DNA of 64,000 nucleotides from Pezicula radicicola (Eukaryota > Ascomycota > Leotiomycetes > Helotiales > Dermateaceae). The position numbers and the translations under genes were made by a program. The notes under the pieces are model-generated. The model made no database searches. It worked only from the letters and a program-made list of their open reading frames with translations, and was not told the DNA's origin. The first letter of the stretch is position 1; every line of letters starts with the position of its first letter. Location: NCBI GenBank assembly GCA_003008705.1, contig PDUO01000010.1, forward strand, positions 992,001 to 1,056,000. The letters are read 5' to 3'. Below are positions 10,389 through 21,388 of the stretch, piece after piece.

Positions 10389-12202
10389 ATGCCGTACACC
10401 TCGATCCTAAAGACGCTCTTGCGTAATGACGATCAACCAAACGATCTGCCTGCAGAAGAAACTATCGCCAACAACAAAGCTAAAAGACAATCCTTATATA
10501 GAGGACGTTTTCTTTCAAAGTTGGACAAACACCCAGCAATAAATCCAAAAGCGAAAACATGCTCGATCGAAGTTAGTTCGGAAGTTTCTCGGCTATCTCC
10601 CAAGGACATAAAAGTTGAGGGAAAGACTGTGGTGGAATTGGAAGATGATAAGGATTTTATGAAACCGTTTGAAGCTTCTCGTATAGAGCTAGAGAAACGC
10701 CACAGTTACAAAGGAGGAAATACCACTATTGTACACATACCTGAAGCAGTGATGGGATCCATAAGAAGAACAGATTCAGGTTCACCAACAATATCAACAC
10801 ACCGTCACCACACCCGGTCCCTCCAAGATCTATTCCGCAATGCCTCATTCTTGGGAAAGGAGAAGGGAAAGAATGTGGTTGAAATGCCAGAACATCCAAC
10901 TTCGGAAAGAATTAAGTGGGAAATACAAGTACGCAAGTTTAAGTCACCGCTACCTCGATTCGGAGATAGTGAACCTCTTGAAAGATTTAAGTGGCCGGAA
11001 ATAGGAATCGCAAGCAGCTCTATTTCTCAACAAGAACAACAGCAAAACTCACCAATCCAAGAAATCGAGAACGAAACGCAAGAGGCTACACCTCTTGAAA
11101 TCCCCATACAGGAGGTGGAAAGACCATCTAGTTCTAATACTAATTCTAATTCGCAAATCGAGCAATTACTATCCACAGAAAATAGTAACGACGACACAAG
11201 TTCTACTAGAGAAACTCAAGCTGAGTTCAGGACTAGATTTGAGGCCTTAGGACCAAACGGACGGATTGCCCTTTTTTGTAAACACCAGAAGAAGCAGAGT
11301 GTCTTGGATAGGAAGACCCTTGTTTTTAATGCCAGTTTTCATGTAAGTTTCGTTTCCCTCCTCGCTTCTTTTATGCGACTATTAGGACACCCAAGGACTA
11401 ATAACGGACTTGCAATCAATAGATCCTAACATATAAAGAAAATTCTTGCATAGAGTTATATAAAGGAAATAAGAAATTTGGCGGTCTGATAGGTGGTCAT
11501 CATAGATGGAATACTTTGAGGCCTATTCTACCAAGTCCATTACGACAATCAATAACCGGCAGGGAAAACTCAACACTTGTATCCACCCAGTTATCGAATC
11601 ACGACCACGATAACGAAAACGAAAATGAGGACAAGATACTGTTACTGAGATTGTGTTTTTGTGGAGCATGTGGGAACTGGGAGCTCAAGAACCTATCTCA
11701 GGAAGTGAGATCGACGTTTTTTAAATGTACTACCTGTTCGAAAGATCAAATGTTTTATGTTCCCAACAACGAAACGGACGAAGATAATTCACCTCAACAA
11801 CTTTATTCCACTAGCACAGCAACTCGACTCAAATCCTCATCCTTCGGTAGAAAAACCTCAACAAGTCCTATGTTCCTACCATCTCCAGAAGAAAAAGCAA
11901 AAGCCATTGCAGATGCCGCTGAAGAGTTTAAGAAGGAGAAGAAGCGTGAGAAGCGTGAGAAGAAGAAACGAGAAAGGAAAAATGAGGGGGAGGTTTTTTC
12001 TATTTGCGGCGGTAAGAAGAACAAGAAGAATCAATGTTGGGATCTTGGGGATGATATTCAGAAATCGGTGGTTGCTAGGCAGGCGGATAATTTGGCTAGG
12101 TCTGGGGAGTTGAGGTTTGAAGGTTGGAAATTGAAGCAGGCGAGGGAGAAATTAGTTGCGACGTTGAAGAGTAGGGTTCCGAGTGGAGATAGGAGTGCTT
12201 AG
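10389..12202 (+). CDS. Orphan protein with Cys-rich (zinc-ribbon-like) segment
   Basis: I recognise no family. Exon 1 is 10389-11342. It ends FNASFH at a GTAAGT donor. The only acceptor I found that reopens the long downstream frame is TAGAG at 11451-11455. Exon 2 is then 11456-12202, continuing LYKGNKKFGGLIGGHHRW, for 566 aa. The first 300 residues are polar, with Gln/Ser/Asn-rich stretches. The middle has CFCGACGNWELKN followed about 20 residues later by FFKCTTCSKDQMF. This CxCxxC plus CxxC spacing could bind one zinc ion. A strongly basic Lys/Arg/Glu-rich helix follows (KKEKKREKREKKKRERK), and then a C-terminal helix-rich segment. The layout suggests a nuclear or nucleic-acid-associated protein, which is a guess. 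The ATG at 10389 was preferred over a non-ATG start 48 nt upstream. Confidence 0.65.
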
Positions 12203-13748
12203 AGTTACGGGGATTGATGGGATGGTCTATTGTGTGATTTTGGGTGGTGTGGCGGGTGACTGTTTGTGGTTATATAGGTCGCTTGAAACTGAGCACCTCC
12301 ACTGTAAAATTTTACTGCACGTAATTAGCCTCTTCAGAAGATCAGACTAATAGGAAGAGAGACGAAATAATTTTAAAAACATCAGTGTTCAAGATGGCCT
12401 AAATACAAGTGCGAGGATACCTACCTAAATTTCTAGATAATATCTTCTGCCGCTTCATAGCTTATTTTCTTTTAGCATGGTTGGAAATATATACAGTGCC
12501 TAGGTAGGTTTTCAAGTGCTCGCTTAGCGCTCTCCGTTTCCATACTATATCTAAATTTCCACATCTAAATTACTTAAGAGCCTTCGAATTGTACTTATAT
12601 ATTCTTATCTAAAAATTTTATCAACTACTTCTTGGAACCAATCTTATTTGGCACACTTCCCTAACATTAGAAAAACGAACCAAATATATTTTCCTGTCTA
12701 TTTCTTAAACTTCCTGGTAATACATCACAAAATCCTGCTTCTTCTCCTTACGTTACCTACTATTAAACCTAATGTCTAAGGATATATAAGAATAGTTAAT
12801 GGGTTATAACCATTAAGGTAGTTACCTAAAGGCGAGAGTTTAGGATAGATAAGTAGCCGCTACTAACTTACTAACTGATGATCGAATACAGCATAGATGC
12901 AAGTATTATTCTCTACACCGCTTCCTGCCATTTAATACAGGGATTCGACACCTCAAGGACTTTGTTTCCAAAAGTCGTATGTATTTTGTCATGCACGTCC
13001 TGTTGGTCTGTGGGTATGACAGCCAGCGGTGTAAGGGATAAAATGTGTTGGCTGAAACCGTTGTTACACTTAATAATGGCCCTATTACTGCATTAGCACT
13101 TAACCGTATGTTAGTAAAGAACCGTATTTATTGCGAGAAAGATGATGACAGTACCTACGCTAAGTAGAAGATTCAAAGCTCCTGTTAATTACTACTCTAT
13201 GACGCTAACGCAATTTGAAAGTTTAACTACATTTGGAAGAACAGCAAAGAGCACAAGGATCTCTTCTGCATTATTACTCCCTAGCAAAGGGAAAAAGCTC
13301 TTAGAATAGTTCGCATACCCTGCATATCACATCTCAAACTTCTAGCATACCACTCGGTGACTATAAATGCCTTCTCGCTTAGCGATAGGGGTAAGTTCTC
13401 GAGAGAACTCGGTTACAGATGGGGTTCACCATTTGCAAATTCAATAAAGTATGCCATAAGTTCTCTTTTGACCCGCTGATTTAGGAAGTCATATCCATGC
13501 CTGGATCCTACCTACATAAGCGATGGTGCCAGCTCAAGCAATCCCTTTGGCTCTCCTGTTGGCCCTCGGCCAACGTGCCTTAGCTCCCGCAACGGAACCA
13601 CATGCCGCGCGCCTTAGCAATGACTTTTTCAACCCCACAATGTAACGGTGAAGAGTATCATGAGATATATATATACTCACTCGATTCCTTGTGAAAGTTT
13701 GAACTTCAGTTGACAATTATATTATATTTCATTCAATCTGAAATTAAG
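12203..13748. other. AT-rich intergenic region
   Basis: No supported gene. A 72-codon frame at 12878-13096 and an antisense frame at 13534-13716 have no recognisable content. The final bases form the leader of the monocarboxylate-type transporter. Confidence 0.4.
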
Positions 13749-15238
13749 ATGGGCCGCCACACATCAGTAGAAACAGCGACCGAGCTTCGCCCTATTACCA
13801 CCTCCCACTCTGGTCCAGAAACCGCTGAAAACATTTTACAGGACCCCGAACCGACAACCAACTTTGATCAATCACGAGTTCACAGCTTTCCGGAGGGTGG
13901 AACAAAGGCATGGTTGGTTGTCTTTGGTTCCTTCTGTATTATTGGAGGCACCTTCGGACTCATCTCTTCCGTCGGCCTCTTCCAATCATATTGGGAAAAG
14001 AATCAGTTGCGTAACTACTCCAGTTCGGTTATTGGTTGGATACCCGCTGTCAATGTCTTTCTGAATCTCATCCTTGGGGTTCAAATCGGACCTCTTTTTG
14101 ATAAATATGGACCGAGATGGCTCGTGCTTGGTGGAAGTCTTGGGTATATCCTTAGCTTGGTATTGCTTGGACAGTGCAAGGAGTATTGGCATTTCATGCT
14201 TAGCTATGGTATTGTGGCGGGAACAAGTTCCGCATTCTTAACGACGACAGCGTTGGCAGTTGTGGCTCATTGGTTCGACAAGAAAAGAGGAATGGCGAGT
14301 GGCATTGCTTTCGTGGGATCCTCTGTTGGTGGTATTGTCTTCCCACTTGTCTTGAGTCCACTTTTAACTCATCTGAGCTGGGCTTGGGCTATGCGAGTCC
14401 TTGCTCTCGCTATTTCTGTGTTGATGATTATTGGAAATTTGTGTGTCAAAGGACGATTACCACCGAGGCGAAATGGTGGAGCTATTGATTTGAGGTCTTT
14501 TCTGGATATGAGGTTTACTTGGGCGACAGTCGGAATCTCCTGTAAGGGCTCTATCTCCTAGTAATCCTTGAAAATGCTAATCAGTACAGGTTTTGAATTT
14601 GTTCTTTTCGGTGCACTTGGTCTGCTGCCGACTTATGCAACGCGTCAAGGCTTTAGTGTACAGACAAGTTACAATATCATTGCCATACTTAACGCGTAAG
14701 TCTAATTTACTCAACCTATCGTCTAGAGCAAATCTCTGACAAATTTCAGTGGCTCGGCTCTAGGTCGTTCCATGTCTGGCTGGTTTTCAGATCGGTTTGG
14801 TCGTTACAATACAATGGTATTGACCTTAATCTGGTCACTTGTGGTAACATTTGCACTCTGGCTTCCAGTTGGAAACCACGTCGTTCTCTTCTATTTCTTC
14901 GCTCCGCTTTTCGGTTTCGGGTCTGGAAGTATCATAAGCATGGCTCCTGTGTGTATTGGTCAGCTTTGTAAAGCTGATGAGTATGGACAGTGGTATGGCA
15001 CTTCTTACAGTGTTGTCTCCTTCGCGTAAGTTACCACTGTAAATAATGATCCTTGTGCTAATATTTGTGATCTAGAACTTTACTCTGCATTCCTATTGGA
15101 GGGCAGCTTATGCCAGCTCTTGGAAGTGAAGGTTTTGTGGCTTTCTTCGGCGGTGTGTTGGTCTTATCTTTATTTTGCTTTCTCATGGCGAGATGGGCAT
15201 GTCTTGATTATGACTGGAAGTGGAAAGCTAAGATTTAG
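13749..15238 (+). CDS. Monocarboxylate-type MFS transporter (MCT/SLC16-like)
   Basis: Twelve-helix facilitator of the fungal monocarboxylate porter family. Exons 13749-14541, 14590-14695, 14750-15025 and 15076-15238 give 445 aa, with every join in frame. After a polar N-terminus of about 55 residues comes the family motif FPEGGTKAWLVVFGSFCII, then GLISSVGLFQSYWEKNQL and SSSVIGWIPAVNVFLNLILG. The RHP-type loop is GPLFDKYGPRWLVLGG. Later motifs are AHWFDKKRGMASGIAFVGSS and GSALGRSMSGWFSDRFGRYN. The C-terminus (LDYDWKWKAKI) is short. Fungal members often carry pyruvate, lactate, riboflavin or unknown organic acids, and many sit next to metabolic genes, but no such neighbour is present here. The substrate is unknown. 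An in-frame TTG 39 nt upstream was rejected in favour of this ATG. Confidence 0.9.
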
Positions 15239-16436
15239 GCCAGCCAGTTTTCTATAGAATAATGATTATAGTAGACGGACAATTTAGACTTAATGGGAGA
15301 TAGTGAAATATTTACCAAGCTCGCATGTAAACAATCGACTCTTTAGCTGTTCCTGCTCATATAAGAACACTATCCTCTGCTAAATTGAAAGTACTAGCCC
15401 TCTTGCTACATATTTTTTAGTAATCGGTACTAATAACCAAATTTTTGATTGAAAACTAGTGGTTTACTGAGACACAAAGTCTTGTATTCGTCTGTAAGCT
15501 GAAGCTCTCACAAGACACCACCTACTAGCTCTTCTTTTGAAACTCATGCGGCTTATGAGCTTAGGTAGCTTCGAAAGTTCTTGGCCAAAAGAATCAGTCT
15601 CAAATAATACAAAAAATTTCAGTCTCCCAATGTATGCCGGCAGAAATTTAAAAGGCCACTAGCCCGAGATGCGTATATTAAGTTCCTGGGTTGAAACAGC
15701 CAATTCAAATGGGATTCCACAATACCTCTTGTGGTGTTTCAAACGCTGCTATTTGGGATTCTTGCTTGATATAAACTCTTTAACATGCAATGATGACCAA
15801 CAACTTAGAAGTGACATACACACTTCAAGAGTAAAGACATTATGAGTGAAAAATATATGATAAATATAAATTTGGAGAGGCAGAATAATCAATCTTCGAC
15901 ATCAACAGTTAAATGGAAGGTGGCGTACAAGTTATCTTTATCCCCAAGTCACTTCTGGGCAGGCCTTTCCAGAAAAGCATAAATCCTTACCCCATCTGCA
16001 GACAAAGCTCCTACTTTCGAGTGTTTAACATCAACAGTCAACGCGAAAGAGGAGAACAAGTGAACGCGATGATGGAATTCCCACTGAGCTGTTGGTGAGA
16101 CGCGGGAGTTGGGAAGATTTGAAAGTGTAGATCTCGCTGCAAATGGGTTATTCGCGGCGATGGTATTGTGTTGTCGCGGAGGTTGAGGGATCGGATGCGT
16201 TGATGTTGTTGCGGAGAAGGCTGAGAGGCAAAGAAGGCTGTTGAAATTTCTAAGCGACGACAGAACGCGACAACGCCTCACTTGCATCAACACGACAGCT
16301 TGCCTCTACCACTCACCATTTGCACACAACGGCTTGTGCTTGATTGCAGATTGTGTCGGCGGAATAGCAGCGCCTACGATAATGCTAATGACTTCACCTA
16401 CAATACTCCGATAGATGGAGATCCTCGACCGCGACC
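15239..16436. other. Intergenic region between two plus-strand genes
   Basis: No supported gene. Opposed frames at 15913-16098 and 15949-16293 overlap and look like chance. The last 200 bases, AC-rich and stop-dense, are probably the leader of the ZZ/EF-hand gene. Confidence 0.4.
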
Positions 16437-19421
16437 ATGTCGGCTTCATCCTCCACAGCCTCAAGCGCCCTCACCAGAACGAGGGCAGCAATACTGATAG
16501 TCGTATCTGTAGCTGCTGCTTATAGTGTATATTATCTTCAAAGCAGTATATACGATGACAGCGAACACACGACTCCGAACCCTCCCTTGCACAGAAGCAA
16601 TGCAATTCATCGACGGCGAAGGCGTACTCTCACGGCGAACGAAGTAGAGCCAGTGTCGGCCGAGACGGCGGCTGAGAATGATGAAGATGCACATATAGTC
16701 GCAAGGCCTCTGACAGATGGGGCTACGGTTGTAGATGATCAAGAATACCAAGATGATTACAGTTGGCCGGATGTGCCACCAACATACCAGCGCACAGGAC
16801 AAAATATTGTGCAGCTCCTCTTCAGAGTCTCCGAAGATGCTACAAGGAGGAATGCATATGTGCATAGAGGGTGTGGATGCAATTCATGTGGAGTTGTGCC
16901 AATTCGAGGCATCAGATATCGGTGCTCGAATTGCGCAGATTTTGATCTCTGCGAAAACTGCGAAGCTCAAGGGTTGCACACGAAGACACATATATTCTAC
17001 AAGGTGAAGATTCCGGCGCCATCTTTTGGACCTAAAAATATACAGCCAGTGTGGTACACAGGCGATCCCGATGGAATTCAGAGGATGCTTCCCAAGGAGA
17101 TGATCACAAAGCTTTCAAATGAGACCGGTTTCGAGAGGCCAGAGTTGGATGCATACTGGGAACAATGGACCTTTATGGCCAATACTGAGTGGCGAGAGGA
17201 TCCCGATGAAGTCTGCCTAGCCATGGATAGAAAAACATTCGAACGATGTCTTGTCCCTTCTACTACTGGCTCTAGACATGCAGCTCCAAGTCTGATCTAT
17301 GATAGGATGTTCGCATTCTACGACACAAACAATGATAATCTCATCAGCTTCGCAGAATTTCTTCACGGCCTCGCTTTCCGCAAGAAGAGGGACAAGTGGA
17401 GGAAGATATTCGAGGGGTACGATATTGACGGGGATGGTTATGTGGACAGGAAGGACTTCCTCCGAATGTTCCGTGCATACTACGTCCTTTATAGGCAGAT
17501 GCATAGAGACATGCTAGAGGGTTATGATGATCAAGTTATGAGCAGCACCGACGCCCAGCAACTTGTGACTGGACGACAGCCACTAAGCAGCGCTTTTGGT
17601 AGAGATGGCCGGTTTCCTCCAGCACCAAATGCCCATACAGGTGTAGGAAAAGCTGCACAACCCAACGGGGAACTCGAAATCATTGATGGAAAGGGAGTGA
17701 TAAATGAAAGCAGCAATGACACGGGCAATAGAGAAGACGTTTTTACCCGAAGAATTTTTGGCGGAGACGAATCCGAAAGAATGCTAGAACTAGGGAGACA
17801 AAGGAGAAATGCGTTCAGAGTCCGTGCGGTAGCCCAAGAGAATCACGCAGCAGCTCTTCTAAACCCTCCTGAGACTCCGGATCAACTCACGCGGACGATT
17901 CTCAACGGCATTGCACAAAACAGCGGGTTTGAAACGATGGATGATCTGCTGGACAGCTCACATTTCAGAGTGTCCGGACATCAAGATGACGACAGCGAGT
18001 GGGAAGAGGGCGATGATTCTAAAGTCCGGGCTGATGATGATAATGATAACAGATGGCCTCCGAGCTTCATTACGGATGAACTTATTGAAGAGGTCTTGGG
18101 TCCAGGTTTTACACTGCAGGCCGAGGTATTAAAGTCGCGAGAAGTACGCCAGGCAGTTCTAGCGCATTATGTTAGAAAGCAAAAAGCTCGCCGAGAAGTA
18201 TATGAACGGTGGGTTCGAAGACAATTTTACACAGACGAAGAAGAAGGTGCAACACCTCCAGAGGGTTGGGAAGATTCGGATGATATCTTGGTGCGAAATG
18301 GCATGGCTGGCGGAGGTGAGAGCTCGAAATCTCAGTCACAATCACGGCCACTTTCTCCACGTTCGCGATCTTCCTCCAAAGTGCGCTTTGTAGAGGATGA
18401 TGATTATGATATTCGGTCCACTACCTCGTCTACTTCCAGAAGTATTCCTGAGCGATGGGGAGGTATGGAGATTGCAGATGCTGAGAAAGATGCGGGAAAG
18501 GAAATCCTCTACCAAGTCACACAGCAAGCCTTTAACGAATTACTTGACCCAATTTTCAAATCTCAAGAAGATCTTGCCGAGTCTATAGCACTAACGAAAC
18601 CGGAACGAGACCAGTACAGACATCTATACAGCACAGCAGAGTTTGAAGCATGGGCTTCCGAGAAAGATGCCAAGAGGAAACCCAAGGACAGAGATGCCAA
18701 AGCCGAATTCATCTCCAAAATCACCAAGCAAGTCCCGTCATCTGAGTCTCAGATGTGGCCCGGCTTTCCTGGATTTCCCGAGAATGATATAGAGGAAGAG
18801 GTTCGACAGCGTCCCCTGAACGATCTTCTCGCTGAAACCGGGTATACTATTGCGGAGGAACCGAACGAGGATAGCGACACGATGCCTGAGCTTGAAGACT
18901 TACCTGAATCTTCAACTTCACAGCAACAACCTGTACAGGGAGCTGAGGAAACCATAAATCCAACTCTTGAGGGCGCTGACGAAACGACTACTACAAATGT
19001 CGACGAGATAATCGAAACCTTGATATCCCAAGAAGACAACTTAGAGACCGTTCCCGAGTCAACGGTTAAAGTCACTGAAATCACTCCAAAGAAAGACCCA
19101 TACCGGGACCCAACAATGCCTCAATTCCGACCCAACTCACACTCTGCTCCAGAAAGCTCCAAAACCTCTCCAACATCTACTGATACACCCAAGGCTACTG
19201 AAGCTCAATCCTCAGACCTTCCTGACTGGGACGTGCCCGACAAAGACACCCTTTGGATGTACTGGAAGCTAGATAAAGTGGCCAAGGAAGCGGAGAGCAG
19301 AGGTGGATGGGGTAGATTGAACTTTGATGAGTGGGAAAGGAAGATTAAAGCCTGTATACGGACAGGAAAGGGGAACTCTATGGATTATCTTGGGAGTTGG
19401 ATTGAGTTCTGCATCCCGTGA
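16437..19421 (+). CDS. ZZ zinc-finger and EF-hand protein with N-terminal membrane anchor
   Basis: A single uninterrupted frame of 994 aa, unusual in this intron-rich neighbourhood. A hydrophobic segment near residues 17-34 (AAILIVVSVAAAYSVYYL) would anchor the N-terminus in a membrane. A ZZ-type zinc finger lies at about residues 140-190: RGCGCNSCGVVP, then YRCSNCADFDLCENCE, then the closing His pair in GLHTKTH. Two EF-hand loops follow, DTNNDNLISFAEF (about 296) and DIDGDGYVDRKDF (about 330), both with the acidic residues for calcium. The remaining 600 residues are acidic and low-complexity with coiled, Ser-rich stretches. A conserved-looking C-terminus (DKDTLWMYWKLDKVAKE) closes the protein. 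Fungal genomes carry similar proteins annotated only by these domains. A calcium-responsive scaffold at a membrane is an inference. Confidence 0.88.
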   Translation: MSASSSTASSALTRTRAAILIVVSVAAAYSVYYLQSSIYDDSEHTTPNPPLHRSNAIHRRRRRTLTANEVEPVSAETAAENDEDAHIVARPLTDGATVVDDQEYQDDYSWPDVPPTYQRTGQNIVQLLFRVSEDATRRNAYVHRGCGCNSCGVVPIRGIRYRCSNCADFDLCENCEAQGLHTKTHIFYKVKIPAPSFGPKNIQPVWYTGDPDGIQRMLPKEMITKLSNETGFERPELDAYWEQWTFMANTEWREDPDEVCLAMDRKTFERCLVPSTTGSRHAAPSLIYDRMFAFYDTNNDNLISFAEFLHGLAFRKKRDKWRKIFEGYDIDGDGYVDRKDFLRMFRAYYVLYRQMHRDMLEGYDDQVMSSTDAQQLVTGRQPLSSAFGRDGRFPPAPNAHTGVGKAAQPNGELEIIDGKGVINESSNDTGNREDVFTRRIFGGDESERMLELGRQRRNAFRVRAVAQENHAAALLNPPETPDQLTRTILNGIAQNSGFETMDDLLDSSHFRVSGHQDDDSEWEEGDDSKVRADDDNDNRWPPSFITDELIEEVLGPGFTLQAEVLKSREVRQAVLAHYVRKQKARREVYERWVRRQFYTDEEEGATPPEGWEDSDDILVRNGMAGGGESSKSQSQSRPLSPRSRSSSKVRFVEDDDYDIRSTTSSTSRSIPERWGGMEIADAEKDAGKEILYQVTQQAFNELLDPIFKSQEDLAESIALTKPERDQYRHLYSTAEFEAWASEKDAKRKPKDRDAKAEFISKITKQVPSSESQMWPGFPGFPENDIEEEVRQRPLNDLLAETGYTIAEEPNEDSDTMPELEDLPESSTSQQQPVQGAEETINPTLEGADETTTTNVDEIIETLISQEDNLETVPESTVKVTEITPKKDPYRDPTMPQFRPNSHSAPESSKTSPTSTDTPKATEAQSSDLPDWDVPDKDTLWMYWKLDKVAKEAESRGGWGRLNFDEWERKIKACIRTGKGNSMDYLGSWIEFCIP

Positions 19422-19763
19422 CGATGGACCTTGTAAGATAGGTGGAGAGCATTACGCTTGATATGTACCTTAGCTATTTACAAATTGCTAATATAGGCTC
19501 TCTATAGCTCAATATATGTCCTTGAGCAGTATTCATTTTGCTTTGTTGAATGAACTTCCATCAACCGGTTTAACCCAAGTATTGGTACCTTGGTACGAAA
19601 GTACGTTGCCATTAAGCGAGTCACCAGAGTCATCATTCAACATGACAGAAGGAATATCGACACGCTATCGAACACGGAATATCTCTCAATCACTTGTATA
19701 TCTATAGCAAACTGAGAGAAGCTCTGACTTCTCTGAGTTGTCACTGAAATGGCTAGATAGCCA
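19422..19763. other. Convergent 3' region
   Basis: Space between the stop codons of the ZZ/EF-hand gene and the MEMO1-family gene. It holds 3' UTRs and no gene that I can support. Confidence 0.5.
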
Positions 19764-20801
19764 TCAGAGCACAGCAACAGCGGAGGCATAGCTAACCGAC
19801 GAATCTCTAACATCCTCAACCTCACTACTCCGCTCATAACGAATAAACTTGAACTTTCCCTTCTCTCCTCCATCAACTTTACCTTCCTTTTGCAAAACTT
19901 CCAATGCAGCCATGACTACGCCAATCGGATGTCGTCCACAAACAGTATTACCCGTCTCCTTCAGATTATCTAGAAACTCCTCGTGTTTACCAGTCTCAAT
20001 AGCATCCATAGCTAGCTTATCCAGTTTTCCAATACTCTCATTGATAGGTGGATTCTCTGGATCCTTATCACCACGCTTCAGACTGTAACCACTAGCTTTC
20101 GAAGATGGAGCCGAAGGAAGGTAATACGTATACTGGAATCTCAAACCCCAATGACAGAAGTCCGAACTGACAACAAACACTGATGTAGGATCAGCAAGGT
20201 ATGGAGCCAATAACTGTCCATATTCTACCTCAGCAGCAGCAGATGTATTTCCAACCAAGATAGGAATGAGAGGAGGATATTCGTTTGGAGATTTGAATGT
20301 CTGAGAGAGCATCTTATAGATATATGGGATATGCATCTCCATACTATGTTCAGTCTCATCCGTATCCGTAGACATATTATCAAACTTCCCCGTATCCTTC
20401 AGTTCCTTGATCGTCTCCTTATCAAGTGTCAAGTTACCAAGTGGCGTAGCATATTTTGCATGTTTTGAAAGTGCACACCCGGATAGGTAGAGGGCGTGTG
20501 AGGGACCGAGTAGGAAGATCCGTTTGGCGTTTGTGAGATCGAGCGATTTGTAGGCCCAGGCTGCTGCTGGTCCTGAGTATGAATATCCTGCGTGACTGGT
20601 TCTTCATTAGAATATAGATTAAATACCATGTTGTAGGCTTCTTACTCACGGCGCAATGATGATTCTTGCGCCTGGTATTGGCAGCTGTTTTTCTTCTATG
20701 GAGTCTGGAACTTGTGCGAGCCACTGGTCGAGCTCCCCCGAGAGAGTTGGGCCATGGGAGGAGTACCAGGATCCGGCGTGGCTTGCGACTCTGGTTGTCA
20801 T
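19764..20801 (-). CDS. MHO1: MEMO1-family protein (MEMO1/Mho1, AmmeMemoRadiSam B-like)
   Basis: Cytosolic protein of the MEMO family, structurally related to class III extradiol dioxygenases. Human MEMO1 is reported to bind copper and affect redox and cell motility, and the yeast homologue is Mho1. Exons 20801-20650 and 20595-19764 join in frame to 327 aa. The start MTTRVASHAGSWYSSHG is the expected N-terminus. The join restores IIIAPHAGYSYSGPAAAW, which holds the first metal-type His. GPSHALYLSGCALS holds the second. TEHSMEMHIPYI, FVVSSDFCHWG and NTVCGRHPIGV (the Cys) follow in family order. The length is close to the human protein plus small insertions. Upstream, a CACGTG at 20942-20947 and ATCACGTCAC at 20910-20919 are candidate bHLH/bZIP sites. 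Confidence 0.92.
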
Positions 20802-21388
20802 TATGGGCAGCTTCGTTGGGGTTTAGAGGCTGCTGGAGAGCTTGAGGGTATGTATGAGAAGTTGATGAGAGTGAGACTTGTGGTTGTTGTAGGTTGTTGT
20901 CCCTCCCTCATCACGTCACTAGTTGAGGGGCAAGGCTGATGCACGTGATGACAAGGCTGAAGTCTCCACGTCGGGCTCTCTTCAAGCTTTCTTTGCTCCT
21001 TCTTTGCTCGGTCCTCACAACCTTTCAACATTCAGCATTTTACGTCTCAATGTTTTCAGACTTTGAAAATGGCCCCGAATCTCAGACTTTGTCAAAAACA
21101 TCACATCTACTAAAGACCAAGCCATTATGCCTATGCACTTGTGCAAGATGATCAATCCCGCAGGATCATATATACCCACACCTTCCTACCTAGATGTGAC
21201 GTGTTGAGGAGCAACGAAGATACGAAGGACGTAATCTATGTATAATCCAAGCATCAAAGACGTTTTCTTCGAGGACACCGTCTCTTGAGATCTCTCAGCC
21301 TCTTCTTGCAGTCCTGCATACCTACGTTACGAAAATCCAAGGCTCCTTATTGATGTATAACGAGATCATAACGATGTCTCCAATCGTT
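20802..21388. promoter_or_regulatory. Promoter side of MEMO1-family gene
   Basis: No gene seen. CACGTG at 20942-20947 and a CRE-like TCACGTCAC at 20911-20919 lie 110-150 nt upstream of the MEMO1-family start. The rest is 3' flank of the broken DUF7580-like gene. Confidence 0.4.
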
